Position numbers and translations under genes: made by a program. Below, in pieces: positions 50,264-59,117 of a DNA stretch of 64,000 nt (its first letter is position 1; every line of letters starts with the position of its first letter). The stretch covers positions 124,001 to 188,000 of the forward strand of contig NZ_SODM01000006.1 in NCBI RefSeq assembly GCF_004368785.1. The letters run 5' to 3'. The notes below the pieces were generated by a model. That model had not been told where the DNA came from. It worked only from the letters and a program-made list of their open reading frames with translations, and did not search any database. The stretch comes from Flavobacterium sp. 270 (GTDB lineage: Bacteria; Bacteroidota; Bacteroidia; Flavobacteriales; Flavobacteriaceae).

Positions 50264-51613
50264 ATGAATTTAAATCAAATACAGAACGTTTATTTTATTG
50301 GTATTGGAGGCATCGGAATGAGTGCACTGGCCCGTTATTTCAAATATATTGGGAAACAGGTTTCAGGCTACGATAAAACGCCATCAATGCTGACAAGTGA
50401 ACTAATCGAAAGCGGTATTGATATTCATTTTGAAGACAATATAAATTTAATTCCAACCGATTATTTTGTAGAAAACACATTAGTGATTTTTACTCCTGCT
50501 GTTCCAAAAACGCATTCAGAGTGGAATTATTTTGTTGAAAGACATTACGAAGTTAAAAAACGTGCCGAAGTTTTAGGGATCATCACCAAAGATACATTTT
50601 GTTTTGCCGTTGCCGGAACGCACGGAAAAACGACAACATCTAGTATTCTTGGACATATTTTATACCAAAGCGGTGCAGATGTTACAGCTTTTATTGGAGG
50701 AATTGTAGAGAATTACAATTCAAATTTAATCGGAAGTGGCAAAACCGTAACTGTTGTGGAAGCAGACGAATTTGACAGATCATTTTTGCATTTACATCCC
50801 AATATTGCCTGTGTAACTTCTATGGATGCGGATCACTTGGATATTTACGGAACAAGCGATGCAATCGAAGAATCGTTTAGAGAATTTGCAAATAAAGTTG
50901 AAGATAAAAACAATCTCTTTATAACCAAAGAATTACCAATTGAAGGTGTTCAATGTGCTATAAATGAAGATGCTGTATATAAGGCGTTTAATGTTAGGAT
51001 AGAAGACGGAAGTTATGTTTTTGATGTACAGACGCCATCAGAAATTATAAAAGATCTTCATTTTGGACTGCCTGGAAAACACAATTTAATGAATGGATTA
51101 ATGGCTATTGCGATGGCAAAAACGTACGGCACCCCGACCGATTCTATTGCAAAAGCCATTGCTTCATTCAACGGGATCAGAAGACGTTTTTCGTATCAGA
51201 TTAAGAGCGAAAATTTAGTTTATATTGATGATTATGCGCATCATCCAACAGAAATTAATGCTGTACATCAAGCTGTTAGAGAATTGTATCCGGGACGTAA
51301 AGTTTTAGCTGTTTTTCAGCCGCATTTGTTTAGCAGAACAAAAGATTTTGTTGATGGATTTGCTGCAAGTTTATCGCAGTTTGACGAAGTATTTTTGATG
51401 GATATTTACCCGGCCAGAGAACTTCCTATGGAAGGAGTTACCTCAGAATGGCTGTTAGGTAAAATGACAAATTCAAATAAAAAAATTGTTGCAAAAAATG
51501 ATTTATTGGGGCTGATAAAAGCCAGTGATGCACCAATAATTGTAACAATAGGAGCTGGTGATATTGGAGAGATGGTTCCGTCAATCAAAAAGATATTAAA
51601 TGAAAATATTTAA
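50264..51613 (+). CDS. murC: UDP-MurNAc:L-alanine ligase
   Basis: The 449-residue ligase attaches L-alanine to UDP-MurNAc, the first step of stem peptide assembly. Motifs are YFIGIGGIGMSALARYFKY, AVAGTHGKTTTSSILGHILY, VEADEFDRSFLHLHPNIACV with MDADHLDIYG, YIDDYAHHPTEINAVHQAVR and VFQPHLFSRTKDF. The end overlaps ftsQ by 14 bases. Confidence 0.95.
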   Translation: MNLNQIQNVYFIGIGGIGMSALARYFKYIGKQVSGYDKTPSMLTSELIESGIDIHFEDNINLIPTDYFVENTLVIFTPAVPKTHSEWNYFVERHYEVKKRAEVLGIITKDTFCFAVAGTHGKTTTSSILGHILYQSGADVTAFIGGIVENYNSNLIGSGKTVTVVEADEFDRSFLHLHPNIACVTSMDADHLDIYGTSDAIEESFREFANKVEDKNNLFITKELPIEGVQCAINEDAVYKAFNVRIEDGSYVFDVQTPSEIIKDLHFGLPGKHNLMNGLMAIAMAKTYGTPTDSIAKAIASFNGIRRRFSYQIKSENLVYIDDYAHHPTEINAVHQAVRELYPGRKVLAVFQPHLFSRTKDFVDGFAASLSQFDEVFLMDIYPARELPMEGVTSEWLLGKMTNSNKKIVAKNDLLGLIKASDAPIIVTIGAGDIGEMVPSIKKILNENI

Positions 51614-52322
51614 CTGGACAAATGTAAGATTACTACTCATTTTTGGGCTTGTACTTTTCTTATATTCATTTTCGCAGCATCGAAATGGAGATAGAAAACT
51701 GAAGAAATCTGTAGTTGTTTTTGTAGGAGAAAATACGCTTTTTGTAAAGCCAGAAACGGTTAATAAATTGTTGATAGAAAATAAAAATAACGCTTCCAGT
51801 ATTAGAAAAGATGAAGTAGATTTGAATAAGATAGAAAAAACCCTAGATACACAGGCGATGATCGAAAAGTCAGACGTTTTTGTAAGTATCGACGGAGTTC
51901 TAAAAGCAGTAGTAAAACAGAAGACACCAATAGCGCGAGTTTATGATGGTGCTTCTTCGTTTTATATTGACTACGAGGGAAATAAAATGCCTTTATCAGA
52001 CAATTACACTGCGCGAGTTCCTCTTGTTTCGGGGGCAATTAATGAAAAAAATAACGAAGATTTAGCAGCTCTATTTCGCACAATTTACGACGATGCGTTT
52101 TTGAAAAAAAACATCATTGCAATACAAATTATGCCTAATGGCAGCTTAAAATTGTTTAATAGAAATTATAATTACTTCATCGATTTTGGCAGAACGATGA
52201 ATGTTGATAAGAAATTTAGAAACTATAAAGCCTTTTTTCAAAAAGCAGTTTTAGATAGTTCGTTATACAAATACAGCAAGATTGACCTTAGGTTTACGGA
52301 ACAAGTAGTTTGCACTAAATAA
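51600..52322 (+). CDS. ftsQ: Cell division protein FtsQ
   Basis: The 240-residue protein has a short cytosolic start, one transmembrane helix (about 9-25) and a periplasmic part. The POTRA-like region covers about 35-110 (ENTLFVKPETVNKLLIENKN, IEKTLDTQAMIEKSDVFVSI), followed by the beta domain (KQKTPIARVYDGASSFYIDY). The sequence is diverged from proteobacterial FtsQ, but topology and position between murC and ftsA identify it. It recruits FtsL and FtsB to the divisome. It overlaps murC by 14 bases and lies six bases before ftsA. Confidence 0.9.
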   Translation: MKIFNWTNVRLLLIFGLVLFLYSFSQHRNGDRKLKKSVVVFVGENTLFVKPETVNKLLIENKNNASSIRKDEVDLNKIEKTLDTQAMIEKSDVFVSIDGVLKAVVKQKTPIARVYDGASSFYIDYEGNKMPLSDNYTARVPLVSGAINEKNNEDLAALFRTIYDDAFLKKNIIAIQIMPNGSLKLFNRNYNYFIDFGRTMNVDKKFRNYKAFFQKAVLDSSLYKYSKIDLRFTEQVVCTK

Positions 52323-52328
52323 TAGAAA

Positions 52329-53750
52329 ATGGAAAAAGATAACATTGCAGTAGGTCTAGATATTGGAACAACCAAAATAGTTGCCATGATAGGCAAGAAA
52401 AATGAATATGGTAAGTTAGAAATCTTGGGTATTGGTAAATCCAAAAGTTTGGGTGTTGCCAGAGGTGTTGTAAATAATATTACGCAGACAATTCAATCGA
52501 TTCAGCAAGCGATCCTTGAAGCAGAAAACAATTCAGGTTACAAAATAAAAGATGTTGTTGTGGGTATTGCCGGACAACACATCAGAAGTATACAGCATAC
52601 AGATTACATCAGCAGAAGTAATCCAGAAGAAGTAATTGGCGAAAATGATATTCAGTTGTTAATTGACCAAGTTAATAAACTTGCTATGTTACCAGGAGAA
52701 GAAATCATTCACGTTTTGCCGCAAGAATTTAAAATCGACGGACAATCTGAAATAAAAGAACCAATCGGAATGTACGGCGGAAGATTAGAATCTAGTTTTC
52801 ACGTAGTAGTCGGGCAGGCGTCTTCAATCAGAAACGTTGGAAGATGTATTCAGAGTTCAGGAATAGAATTATCCGGATTAACATTAGAACCATTGGCTTC
52901 GGCAGATGCAGTTTTAAGTCAGGAAGAAAAAGAAGCTGGTGTAGCGCTTATCGATATTGGTGGTGGTACAACAGATTTAGCGATTTTTAAAGACGGTATC
53001 ATTCGTCATACAGCAGTAATTCCGTTTGGAGGAAATGTGATTACAGATGATATCAAAGAAGGTTGTTCGATTATCGAAAAACAAGCTGAACTTTTAAAAG
53101 TAAAATTCGGATCGGCATGGCCGGGAGAAAATAAAGACAACGAAATTGTTTCTATTCCGGGATTAAGAGGAAGAGAGCCAAAAGAAATTTCGCTTAAAAA
53201 CTTATCTAAAATCATCCACGCACGTGTAGTGGAAATTGTAGAACAGGTTTTTGCAGAGATTAAAGCTTACGGACACGAAGATCCTCGTAAAAAATTAATT
53301 GCAGGAATTGTTTTAACAGGTGGAGGCGCACAGCTCAAACACATTAAACAATTAGTAGAATACATTACCGGAATGGATACCAGAATTGGATACCCAAATG
53401 AGCATTTAGCTGGAAATTCCAGCGAAGAAATCTCAAGTCCGCTATTTGCAACTGCAGTTGGTTTAGTAATGAACAGTATCGAAAATAGTACGCAAAGTGC
53501 TGTGAGAATGGAACTTGTAAATGAACAGCCAAGAGTTGTTTATAAAAATGTACCAAATCCTGTACAACAGCGATACGAAGTAGAAGAAAACTACGTTGAC
53601 AAAGTAGAAACATTCGAAGAAGAGCCAAGAGAAGTTAGAAATAACAAGGCTTCTGCAACGAAAGACGAATCTACAGAAACAAAAATAAGAAGATCATTTT
53701 TTGATCGCTACGTTGATAAAATCAAAGAATTTTTAGACAACGCAGAATAA
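52329..53750 (+). CDS. ftsA: Cell division protein FtsA
   Basis: The 473-residue actin-like protein tethers FtsZ to the membrane. It has the phosphate 1 motif AVGLDIGTTKIVAMIGKK, the 1C domain with VVVGIAGQHIRSIQHTDYIS, phosphate 2 ALIDIGGGTTDLAIFKDG and the adenosine motif GIVLTGGGAQLKHIKQLVE. After about residue 385 a linker leads to a basic amphipathic C-terminal helix (IRRSFFDRYVDKIKEFLDNA) that should bind the membrane. The protein is slightly longer than E. coli FtsA because of the linker. Confidence 0.95.
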   Translation: MEKDNIAVGLDIGTTKIVAMIGKKNEYGKLEILGIGKSKSLGVARGVVNNITQTIQSIQQAILEAENNSGYKIKDVVVGIAGQHIRSIQHTDYISRSNPEEVIGENDIQLLIDQVNKLAMLPGEEIIHVLPQEFKIDGQSEIKEPIGMYGGRLESSFHVVVGQASSIRNVGRCIQSSGIELSGLTLEPLASADAVLSQEEKEAGVALIDIGGGTTDLAIFKDGIIRHTAVIPFGGNVITDDIKEGCSIIEKQAELLKVKFGSAWPGENKDNEIVSIPGLRGREPKEISLKNLSKIIHARVVEIVEQVFAEIKAYGHEDPRKKLIAGIVLTGGGAQLKHIKQLVEYITGMDTRIGYPNEHLAGNSSEEISSPLFATAVGLVMNSIENSTQSAVRMELVNEQPRVVYKNVPNPVQQRYEVEENYVDKVETFEEEPREVRNNKASATKDESTETKIRRSFFDRYVDKIKEFLDNAE

Positions 53751-53834
53751 TAATAAGAATAAGAAGAGGATTACTTTTTGCCCCAAGTCAAGAAGTAAAA
53801 AATGTACTAAATAAGAATTGTAAAAACCAAAAAG

Positions 53835-55829
53835 ATGATGAGCAACTCAGAATTTGGAAGTATTTCATTTGATTTACCAAAAAACCAATCAAATGTAATC
53901 AAAGTAATAGGTGTAGGTGGAGGAGGTAGTAATGCTATCAACCATATGTTTAAGCAAGGTATTAAAGGCGTTGATTTTATCGTTTGTAATACCGATTCTC
54001 AAGCATTGCAAAATAGTTCGGTTCCTAATAAAATTCAGTTAGGAATGAATCTTACAGAAGGTCTGGGAGCAGGAGCAAATCCTGACGTAGGGCAGCAATC
54101 TGCTATTGAGAGTATTGCCGATATCGAAAAAATGTTAGACCGTGGTACCAAAATGGTATTTATTACCGCTGGTATGGGTGGTGGTACAGGTACAGGAGCA
54201 GCTCCGGTAATCGCACAATTAGCAAAAGAAAGAGAAATATTAACCGTTGGTATCGTGACAATTCCGTTTCAGTTTGAAGGGAAAGTACGTCAGGAGCAAG
54301 CACTTTTAGGAATCGAAAAACTACGCAAGCAAGTCGATTCGTTAATTGTAATCAACAATAATAAATTAAGAGAAGTATACGGAAATCTTGGTTTTAAAGC
54401 CGGATTCTCTAAAGCGGATGAAGTTTTAGCAACAGCCTCTAGAGGTATTGCTGAAGTTATTACGCACCACTATACTCAAAATATCGATTTACGTGACGCA
54501 AAAACTGTTCTAGCAAACAGCGGAACTGCGATCATGGGATCTTCTGTTGCTTCGGGTGAAAACAGAGCAAAAGATGCAATCGTTACTGCATTGGATTCTC
54601 CGTTGTTAAACGACAACAAAATTACAGGAGCCAAAAACGTATTGTTGCTTATCGTTTCTGGATCAAACGAAATTACATTGGATGAAATCGGAGAAATCAA
54701 CGATCACATTCAGGCAGAAGCTGGTTACAATGCCAATATTATCATGGGAGTTGGTGAAGACGAAACTCTTGGTGAAGCTATTGCTGTAACTATTATTGCA
54801 ACAGGTTTTGATGTAGAACAACAAAACGAAATTGTAAATACTGAGCCTAAAAAAATCATTCATACATTAGAAGACGAGCAGAGAAGTGTTCATAATTTAA
54901 CAAACAGATCGCTTACTTCTTTTGATTTAAATGCTGAAACTCCGATTGCAAAAACAGAAGAAAAGATTGTTTTTGATTTAATGGAAGATACGGTTGCTCC
55001 CGTAGTTCCTACGCCAGTTGCGCCTGTTACACCAGTTGCAGTTGCACCGGCAATCAACCAGGAAGAATTGGTAGTAATGTCAGAATTCATCAAAAATCTT
55101 GATGTAACTTTTGAAATCGTTTCGCCAATAACAGATATTGATTTTACTATTTCTGCTCCAGAAACACAACGTTTTGAAGAAACAAGACAAGTGCAGCAAA
55201 GAGTTTTTGAAAAAGAGGAACAAACGACTTTTTCATTCGATTTGCCATTATTCAGAGCAGAACCAGAAGTAAAAAGAGAGCCAGTTGTAGAACAGGAAAA
55301 TAAAATTTTATTCGAATTAACGAATGAAACCCGTAATATCAAAGTAAATGATCCGGTACAATTTGTTCCGGTAACAGAGCTTTCTGATAACGGAATCATC
55401 AAATATTCGTTAGAAGAATACATGGAAGTTGAAAATGATTTAATTTCATCTAAACCTGTAGAAAAACCTGTTGTAGAAACAATTCCAGAAGAATTAAACA
55501 TCACGCTGAAACCAAGAGTTGATTTTGCTCAGGAAGCTTCATTTACAACGACAGACGCCGTTTCTCCATTAGAATTAACAATCGAAGAAACATTACGTCT
55601 AAGAGCAGAAGAAAGAAGAAAAAAATTAAAGGAATTTAATTATAAATTCCATAACAATGTTTCTAGAATAGACGAGCTTGAAAAAGAGCCAGCATACAAA
55701 AGATTAGGTATCGATTTATCAAATACACAGTCTAATGTTACTAATTCTAGAATCTCTGTGGGTACCGATAGTAATAATGATTTACAATTACGTTCAAATA
55801 ATTCATTTTTGCACGACAACGTAGATTAA
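53835..55829 (+). CDS. ftsZ: Cell division protein FtsZ with long C-terminal linker
   Basis: The 664-residue tubulin homologue forms the Z-ring. The GTPase domain (about 18-330) has IKVIGVGGGGSNAINHMFKQ, the tubulin signature AGMGGGTGTGAAPVIAQLAK and the synergy loop NSGTAIMGSSVASGENRAKD. The linker from about 335 to 650 is far longer than the usual 50-100 residues. It is acidic, rich in Val, Pro and Thr (PVVPTPVAPVTPVAVAPA) and holds a Lys/Arg/Glu-rich helix near 595-620 (ETLRLRAEERRKKLKEFNYK). The end NNSFLHDNVD may serve as the conserved terminal peptide that binds FtsA. Long linkers are common in Bacteroidetes. A terminator follows, closing the dcw cluster. Confidence 0.95.
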   Translation: MMSNSEFGSISFDLPKNQSNVIKVIGVGGGGSNAINHMFKQGIKGVDFIVCNTDSQALQNSSVPNKIQLGMNLTEGLGAGANPDVGQQSAIESIADIEKMLDRGTKMVFITAGMGGGTGTGAAPVIAQLAKEREILTVGIVTIPFQFEGKVRQEQALLGIEKLRKQVDSLIVINNNKLREVYGNLGFKAGFSKADEVLATASRGIAEVITHHYTQNIDLRDAKTVLANSGTAIMGSSVASGENRAKDAIVTALDSPLLNDNKITGAKNVLLLIVSGSNEITLDEIGEINDHIQAEAGYNANIIMGVGEDETLGEAIAVTIIATGFDVEQQNEIVNTEPKKIIHTLEDEQRSVHNLTNRSLTSFDLNAETPIAKTEEKIVFDLMEDTVAPVVPTPVAPVTPVAVAPAINQEELVVMSEFIKNLDVTFEIVSPITDIDFTISAPETQRFEETRQVQQRVFEKEEQTTFSFDLPLFRAEPEVKREPVVEQENKILFELTNETRNIKVNDPVQFVPVTELSDNGIIKYSLEEYMEVENDLISSKPVEKPVVETIPEELNITLKPRVDFAQEASFTTTDAVSPLELTIEETLRLRAEERRKKLKEFNYKFHNNVSRIDELEKEPAYKRLGIDLSNTQSNVTNSRISVGTDSNNDLQLRSNNSFLHDNVD

Positions 55830-55852
55830 TTTTTCTTACATCATAATTAAGG

Positions 55853-55890
55853 TAACCCGAAAATTGGATTTAATTTTCGGGTTATTTTTT
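55853..55890 (+). terminator. Terminator of the dcw cluster after ftsZ
   Basis: TAACCCGAAAATT and AATTTTCGGGTTA form a perfect 13-base-pair stem with a six-base loop, followed by a T-tract. Confidence 0.85.
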
Positions 55891-55950
55891 TTATCTTCGC
55901 ACAGAATTTAGAAATTTGACTTCCTTAATAGGTATTTAAAGTGAATCTTA

Positions 55951-55975
55951 TTGTCAGTTCGAGCGAAGTCGAGAA
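55951..55975. repeat. Solo copy of the TTGTCATTTCGAGCGAAGTC repeat
   Basis: The sequence starting TTGTCAGTTCGAGCGAAGTC and ending GAGAA matches the left arm of the element at 63338-63450 with one change. No inverted partner is found nearby, so it is a solo copy upstream of yqeY. Confidence 0.6.
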
Positions 55976-56032
55976 CAATTCAAATAATAATATCAATATA
56001 TAAGCACCTGCTTATTCAAATAAAAAGCTAAA

Positions 56033-56482
56033 ATGAGTTTATCAACATTAATCATGGATGAAATTAAAACAGCCATGAGAGCCAAAGATACAGTAGCATT
56101 AGAAGCATTAAGAGCCATTAAATCTGAAATGTTATTAGCAGCAACTGCATCAGGATCTAAAGAAGAATTAACAGAAGACGATGAAGTTAAATTACTTCAG
56201 AAATTAGTAAAAACACGTAAAGAAAGCGCAAGAATCTTTACAGAACAAAATCGTCCAGACCTTGCAGAACCAGAATTGGCGCAAGTAGCTGTAATCGAGA
56301 AGTTTTTACCGGCACAATTAAGCGAAGAAGAAGTAGAAGCTGTAATTGCAAAAATTATTGCAGATACAGGAGCTTCTGGAATTGCATCTATGGGAAAAGT
56401 TATGGGATTAGCTTCTGCACAATTAGGCGGAACTGCTGAAGGAAAAACGATTTCTACAATTGTAAAAAAATTATTGTCTTAA
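56033..56482 (+). CDS. GatB/YqeY domain protein
   Basis: The 149-residue protein matches the YqeY family: MDEIKTAMRAKDTVALEALR, AIKSEMLLAATASG, DEVKLLQKLVKTRKESARIF, FLPAQLSEEEVEAVIAKIIA and the end MGLASAQLGGTAEGKTISTI. The family resembles the tail domain of the GatB subunit of tRNA amidotransferase and may bind tRNA, but its role as a separate protein is not settled. It precedes tRNA-Arg(TCG) by 77 bases with a repeat between them, so a shared transcript is possible. Confidence 0.88.
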   Translation: MSLSTLIMDEIKTAMRAKDTVALEALRAIKSEMLLAATASGSKEELTEDDEVKLLQKLVKTRKESARIFTEQNRPDLAEPELAQVAVIEKFLPAQLSEEEVEAVIAKIIADTGASGIASMGKVMGLASAQLGGTAEGKTISTIVKKLLS

Positions 56483-56483
56483 G

Positions 56484-56536
56484 AAATTCCAATAAAAAAT
56501 TCCAAATTCCAAGCTTTAAATTGGAATTTGGATTTT
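56484..56536. repeat. Copy of the AAATTCCAA inverted repeat after yqeY
   Basis: AAATTCCAATAAAAAATTCC and AAATTCCAAGC on the left pair with TTGGAATTTGG on the right at 56521. It is a shortened form of the element at 37404-37515 lacking the outer right arm. It may act as terminator for yqeY or as a processing site before the tRNA. Confidence 0.65.
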
Positions 56537-56559
56537 AAAAATTGAATATTAATATTTTT

Positions 56560-56633
56560 GACCTCGTAGTTCAACTGGATAGAATATCAGATTTCGGCTC
56601 TGAGGGTTGGGGGTTCGAACCCCTCCGGGGTCA
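56560..56633 (+). tRNA. tRNA-Arg (anticodon TCG)
   Basis: The 74 bases fold as a cloverleaf. The acceptor stem pairs GACCTCG with CGGGGTC (one T-G pair). The D-arm starts TAGTTCAACTGGATAGAA. The anticodon arm is TCAGA-TTTCGGC-TCTGA with anticodon TCG. The T-arm is GGGGGTTCGAACCCCTC. The discriminator base is A and CCA is not encoded. A promoter-like TATTTTTG overlaps the first base and is too close to be its own promoter. Confidence 0.92.
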
Positions 56634-56644
56634 CTATAAAATTT

Positions 56645-56679
56645 AAAAAGCCTGAGAATTTATATTCTCAGGCTTTTTT
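56645..56679 (+). terminator. Terminator of tRNA-Arg
   Basis: AAAAAGCCTGAGAAT and ATTCTCAGGCTTTTTT form a strong stem with a four-base loop and T-tract, 11 bases after the tRNA. The rest of the gap to 56951 is AT-rich and shows nothing else. Confidence 0.85.
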
Positions 56680-56951
56680 ATGGCATGTAAAAATCTTTTT
56701 ACATTTTTAATTTCAGCAAAAATCAATATTTGTGTGAGATTAAGGTTAGAAATCAGTGAGAAAGTATCATTTTAGAATAATGATTTCAAAGAAAATCTAA
56801 AACTTTTTTGGTTATTAAATTAATTCTGAATATTTATTTTAGAAGATTTTGATTGTTAATTTTTTATGTTATTTTTGGTATAAATAGCCAAACTAGTTTC
56901 GGAAAAAGAATACTTTTTAACATTCAAAACAAATCTGCCACACCCTGAAAA

Positions 56952-59117
56952 ATGAAAATACCACTATTAATTTTTAGTCTTTTTTGTACTATTAGCAATG
57001 CACAAAATTTTAATCCAAAAATTTTAAATCTAACTGAAATTCCTGCAGATAAAGATTTTTCTTTTTTAAAAGAAGAATTAAATGGAGTACAAGTAGTGAT
57101 GCTTGGCGAAAAAACACATTTTGATGGAAATGTTTTCGAGATGAAAACCAAGATTATTGAGTATCTACACAAAGAACTTGGATATAATACGATTGCATTT
57201 GAATCGGGAGTTTATGATGTTTGGAAAGCTCAAAATGAAATAAACAAAGGAGTCGATGTTCAATTGGCTTTAAAAAATTCCTTATTTCCTATTTGGATAA
57301 AAACGAATGAGTTTCAGAGTTTTGTTCAATTATATAATACAAATAAATCAAATCTAAAACTCTTTGGGTTTGACAATCAAATTACAGGAAAATACGGAGA
57401 CGAAAACCTGTTTATTGACCTGTTTGAATATTGTAATAAGAATCAATTAGAATTAAAACTCGACCGAGGAGATTTAGAATTGTTAATTGAATCGATCAAT
57501 TATTCTAATGTTTTTGATGAAAATGACATAAGTTATAGTCAATACAAAATTTCGTTTGAAAAATTACTAAAGGATATTCAAAAAAAGCCAAATACAGAAG
57601 AAAGTTTTTACTGGGCTCAAATTTTAAAAAGTTTGCTGTCATTGGGCGAAAAATATCATGATAAAAAGGCTCGTATTGAAAGTCCATTTAATACAACTTC
57701 AAGTGACAATAGTAGAGACAAACAAATGGCAGATAACCTTTTGGAGTATATTAAAAAGCATCCAAATGAAAAAATAATATGTTGGGGAGCAAATCAGCAT
57801 TTTGCGAATGATATGTCTTCTATTACGACTCCAGTTCTTAAAGATTTTGTTCCTATGGGATCGTATATTAAAAAAGCGCTAAAAGAAAAGGTTTATAGTT
57901 TAGCGGCGGTAACTGCAGCAGATTCGATTTTCTTGGGAGGAGAATGGAATAAAACAGTAATTGACCCAAAATCTTTTGAGTTTTATCTGAAAAGTAAAGG
58001 TAAGCCTTATATGTTCATTTCTTCAAAACAGGAAGAAATGCAAAAATCACAATTGAATAGGCTCTTTAGTCCTGAGGTTTTTGTTGAAGCAAAATTAAAT
58101 TCAATTCATGATGGTTATTTTTATTTTAACAAAGTTACTCCATCTACCATAATTCCAACTGATGAAAATGAATTGAAAACCAGAAACGACAGTTTCTTAA
58201 GCAACAATAATATAGCCATTGTAGATAATCAAAATAAAATCAGTAATAAGGCTATTGTCCTTGATCAGATTATAGTGCATAATAAAAAATATCCATATAC
58301 GATTGTAAAAAAGGCAATTGAACAAATAACAAAAAATTATCCGTCTAAAGATTTTAATTCACAATTAACTTCAAATATTGATGTCAAGGTTGAGGATACA
58401 ACGATGCTAAATTTTGATTTTGTAGCAAAACAATACCAGTATGGTTACCATAAAGAAAATAGAAGTTACACGCAAATTGAAGAAATTAGATGGAATGTAA
58501 AAAACGGTTACGCACCAAAAAGTTTACGTACCGATTTTTTTTACATTTATGGTGGTAATCCAATATCTTATGGCAGGTATTTAGATGGAAAAAAGTTTAA
58601 AAAATTTGTTTTTAAGGAAGATGACGAAATAATGTATAATAACAAAGAAGTCTATGTAATTAATTTTTCTACACTTCGTGACCAATACAGCTATACACAT
58701 AGAAGTTTTTTGTGTGATTTTTCGGGAACTTTGTATATAAATAAAGATGATTATGCTATTGTGAAAGTAATTGAAAAGTGGGACATTAAACAGTATAACG
58801 ATAGTGAAGATAAAAGAATGGAGCTTTTAGGCTGGCCAGAAAAATACATTTTAAAAGAATCTAAAATTGAAATCAAAGAGACCGATTTTAAAAAAATAGA
58901 TGATTTTTATTATATAAGTCAAGTTAAAAATGAGAATCACGGAAACATTGTAGATAAGAACAATCGTAATCATCCTTTTCAGATTATTGTGAATTCATTC
59001 TGGAATAATTTTATTATCACTCAGCCTGAGGTGTTTACCTATAAGCAGGAGAAAACTCTTTTAGAAAAAGTAGAATACAACAAAATATTTTGGGATAATT
59101 ATAAAGCTTTTAAGTGA
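56952..59117 (+). CDS. Secreted erythromycin-esterase-like protein fused to a CarboxypepD_reg-associated domain
   Basis: The 721-residue protein has a signal peptide ending near TISNAQ. Residues about 40-345 resemble the erythromycin esterase fold: VVMLGEKTHFDGNVFEMKTK (GExxH with E53 and H56), TIAFESGVYDVW (E84), and NEKIICWGANQHFANDMSS with MGSYIKKALKEKVYSLAAVT near 265-305. These give the acidic and His positions expected of the active site. The second half (about 420-721) has the pattern IVLDQIIVHNKKYPYTIVKK and AIEQITKNYPSKDF, followed by a beta-rich region, as seen after CarboxypepD_reg-like modules in Bacteroidetes envelope proteins. Neither substrate nor role in drug resistance is shown; the protein is exported, unlike Ere enzymes. 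Confidence 0.65.
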   Translation: MKIPLLIFSLFCTISNAQNFNPKILNLTEIPADKDFSFLKEELNGVQVVMLGEKTHFDGNVFEMKTKIIEYLHKELGYNTIAFESGVYDVWKAQNEINKGVDVQLALKNSLFPIWIKTNEFQSFVQLYNTNKSNLKLFGFDNQITGKYGDENLFIDLFEYCNKNQLELKLDRGDLELLIESINYSNVFDENDISYSQYKISFEKLLKDIQKKPNTEESFYWAQILKSLLSLGEKYHDKKARIESPFNTTSSDNSRDKQMADNLLEYIKKHPNEKIICWGANQHFANDMSSITTPVLKDFVPMGSYIKKALKEKVYSLAAVTAADSIFLGGEWNKTVIDPKSFEFYLKSKGKPYMFISSKQEEMQKSQLNRLFSPEVFVEAKLNSIHDGYFYFNKVTPSTIIPTDENELKTRNDSFLSNNNIAIVDNQNKISNKAIVLDQIIVHNKKYPYTIVKKAIEQITKNYPSKDFNSQLTSNIDVKVEDTTMLNFDFVAKQYQYGYHKENRSYTQIEEIRWNVKNGYAPKSLRTDFFYIYGGNPISYGRYLDGKKFKKFVFKEDDEIMYNNKEVYVINFSTLRDQYSYTHRSFLCDFSGTLYINKDDYAIVKVIEKWDIKQYNDSEDKRMELLGWPEKYILKESKIEIKETDFKKIDDFYYISQVKNENHGNIVDKNNRNHPFQIIVNSFWNNFIITQPEVFTYKQEKTLLEKVEYNKIFWDNYKAFK

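Noticed and set aside
54890-55504. Open frame of 204 codons antisense to the ftsZ linker
   Set aside because: The linker is repetitive and low in stop codons on the opposite strand. The frame has no start signal, no known motif, and a Ser/Thr-rich composition expected of a mirror frame.
56553-56560. TATTTTTG as a promoter for tRNA-Arg
   Set aside because: The element overlaps the first base of the mature tRNA, so transcription would begin inside the tRNA. The tRNA is more likely made from an upstream start.
56952-59117. Calling the gene a macrolide-resistance determinant
   Set aside because: Only fold-level motifs match the Ere family. The protein is exported and fused to another domain, so no resistance function is supported.
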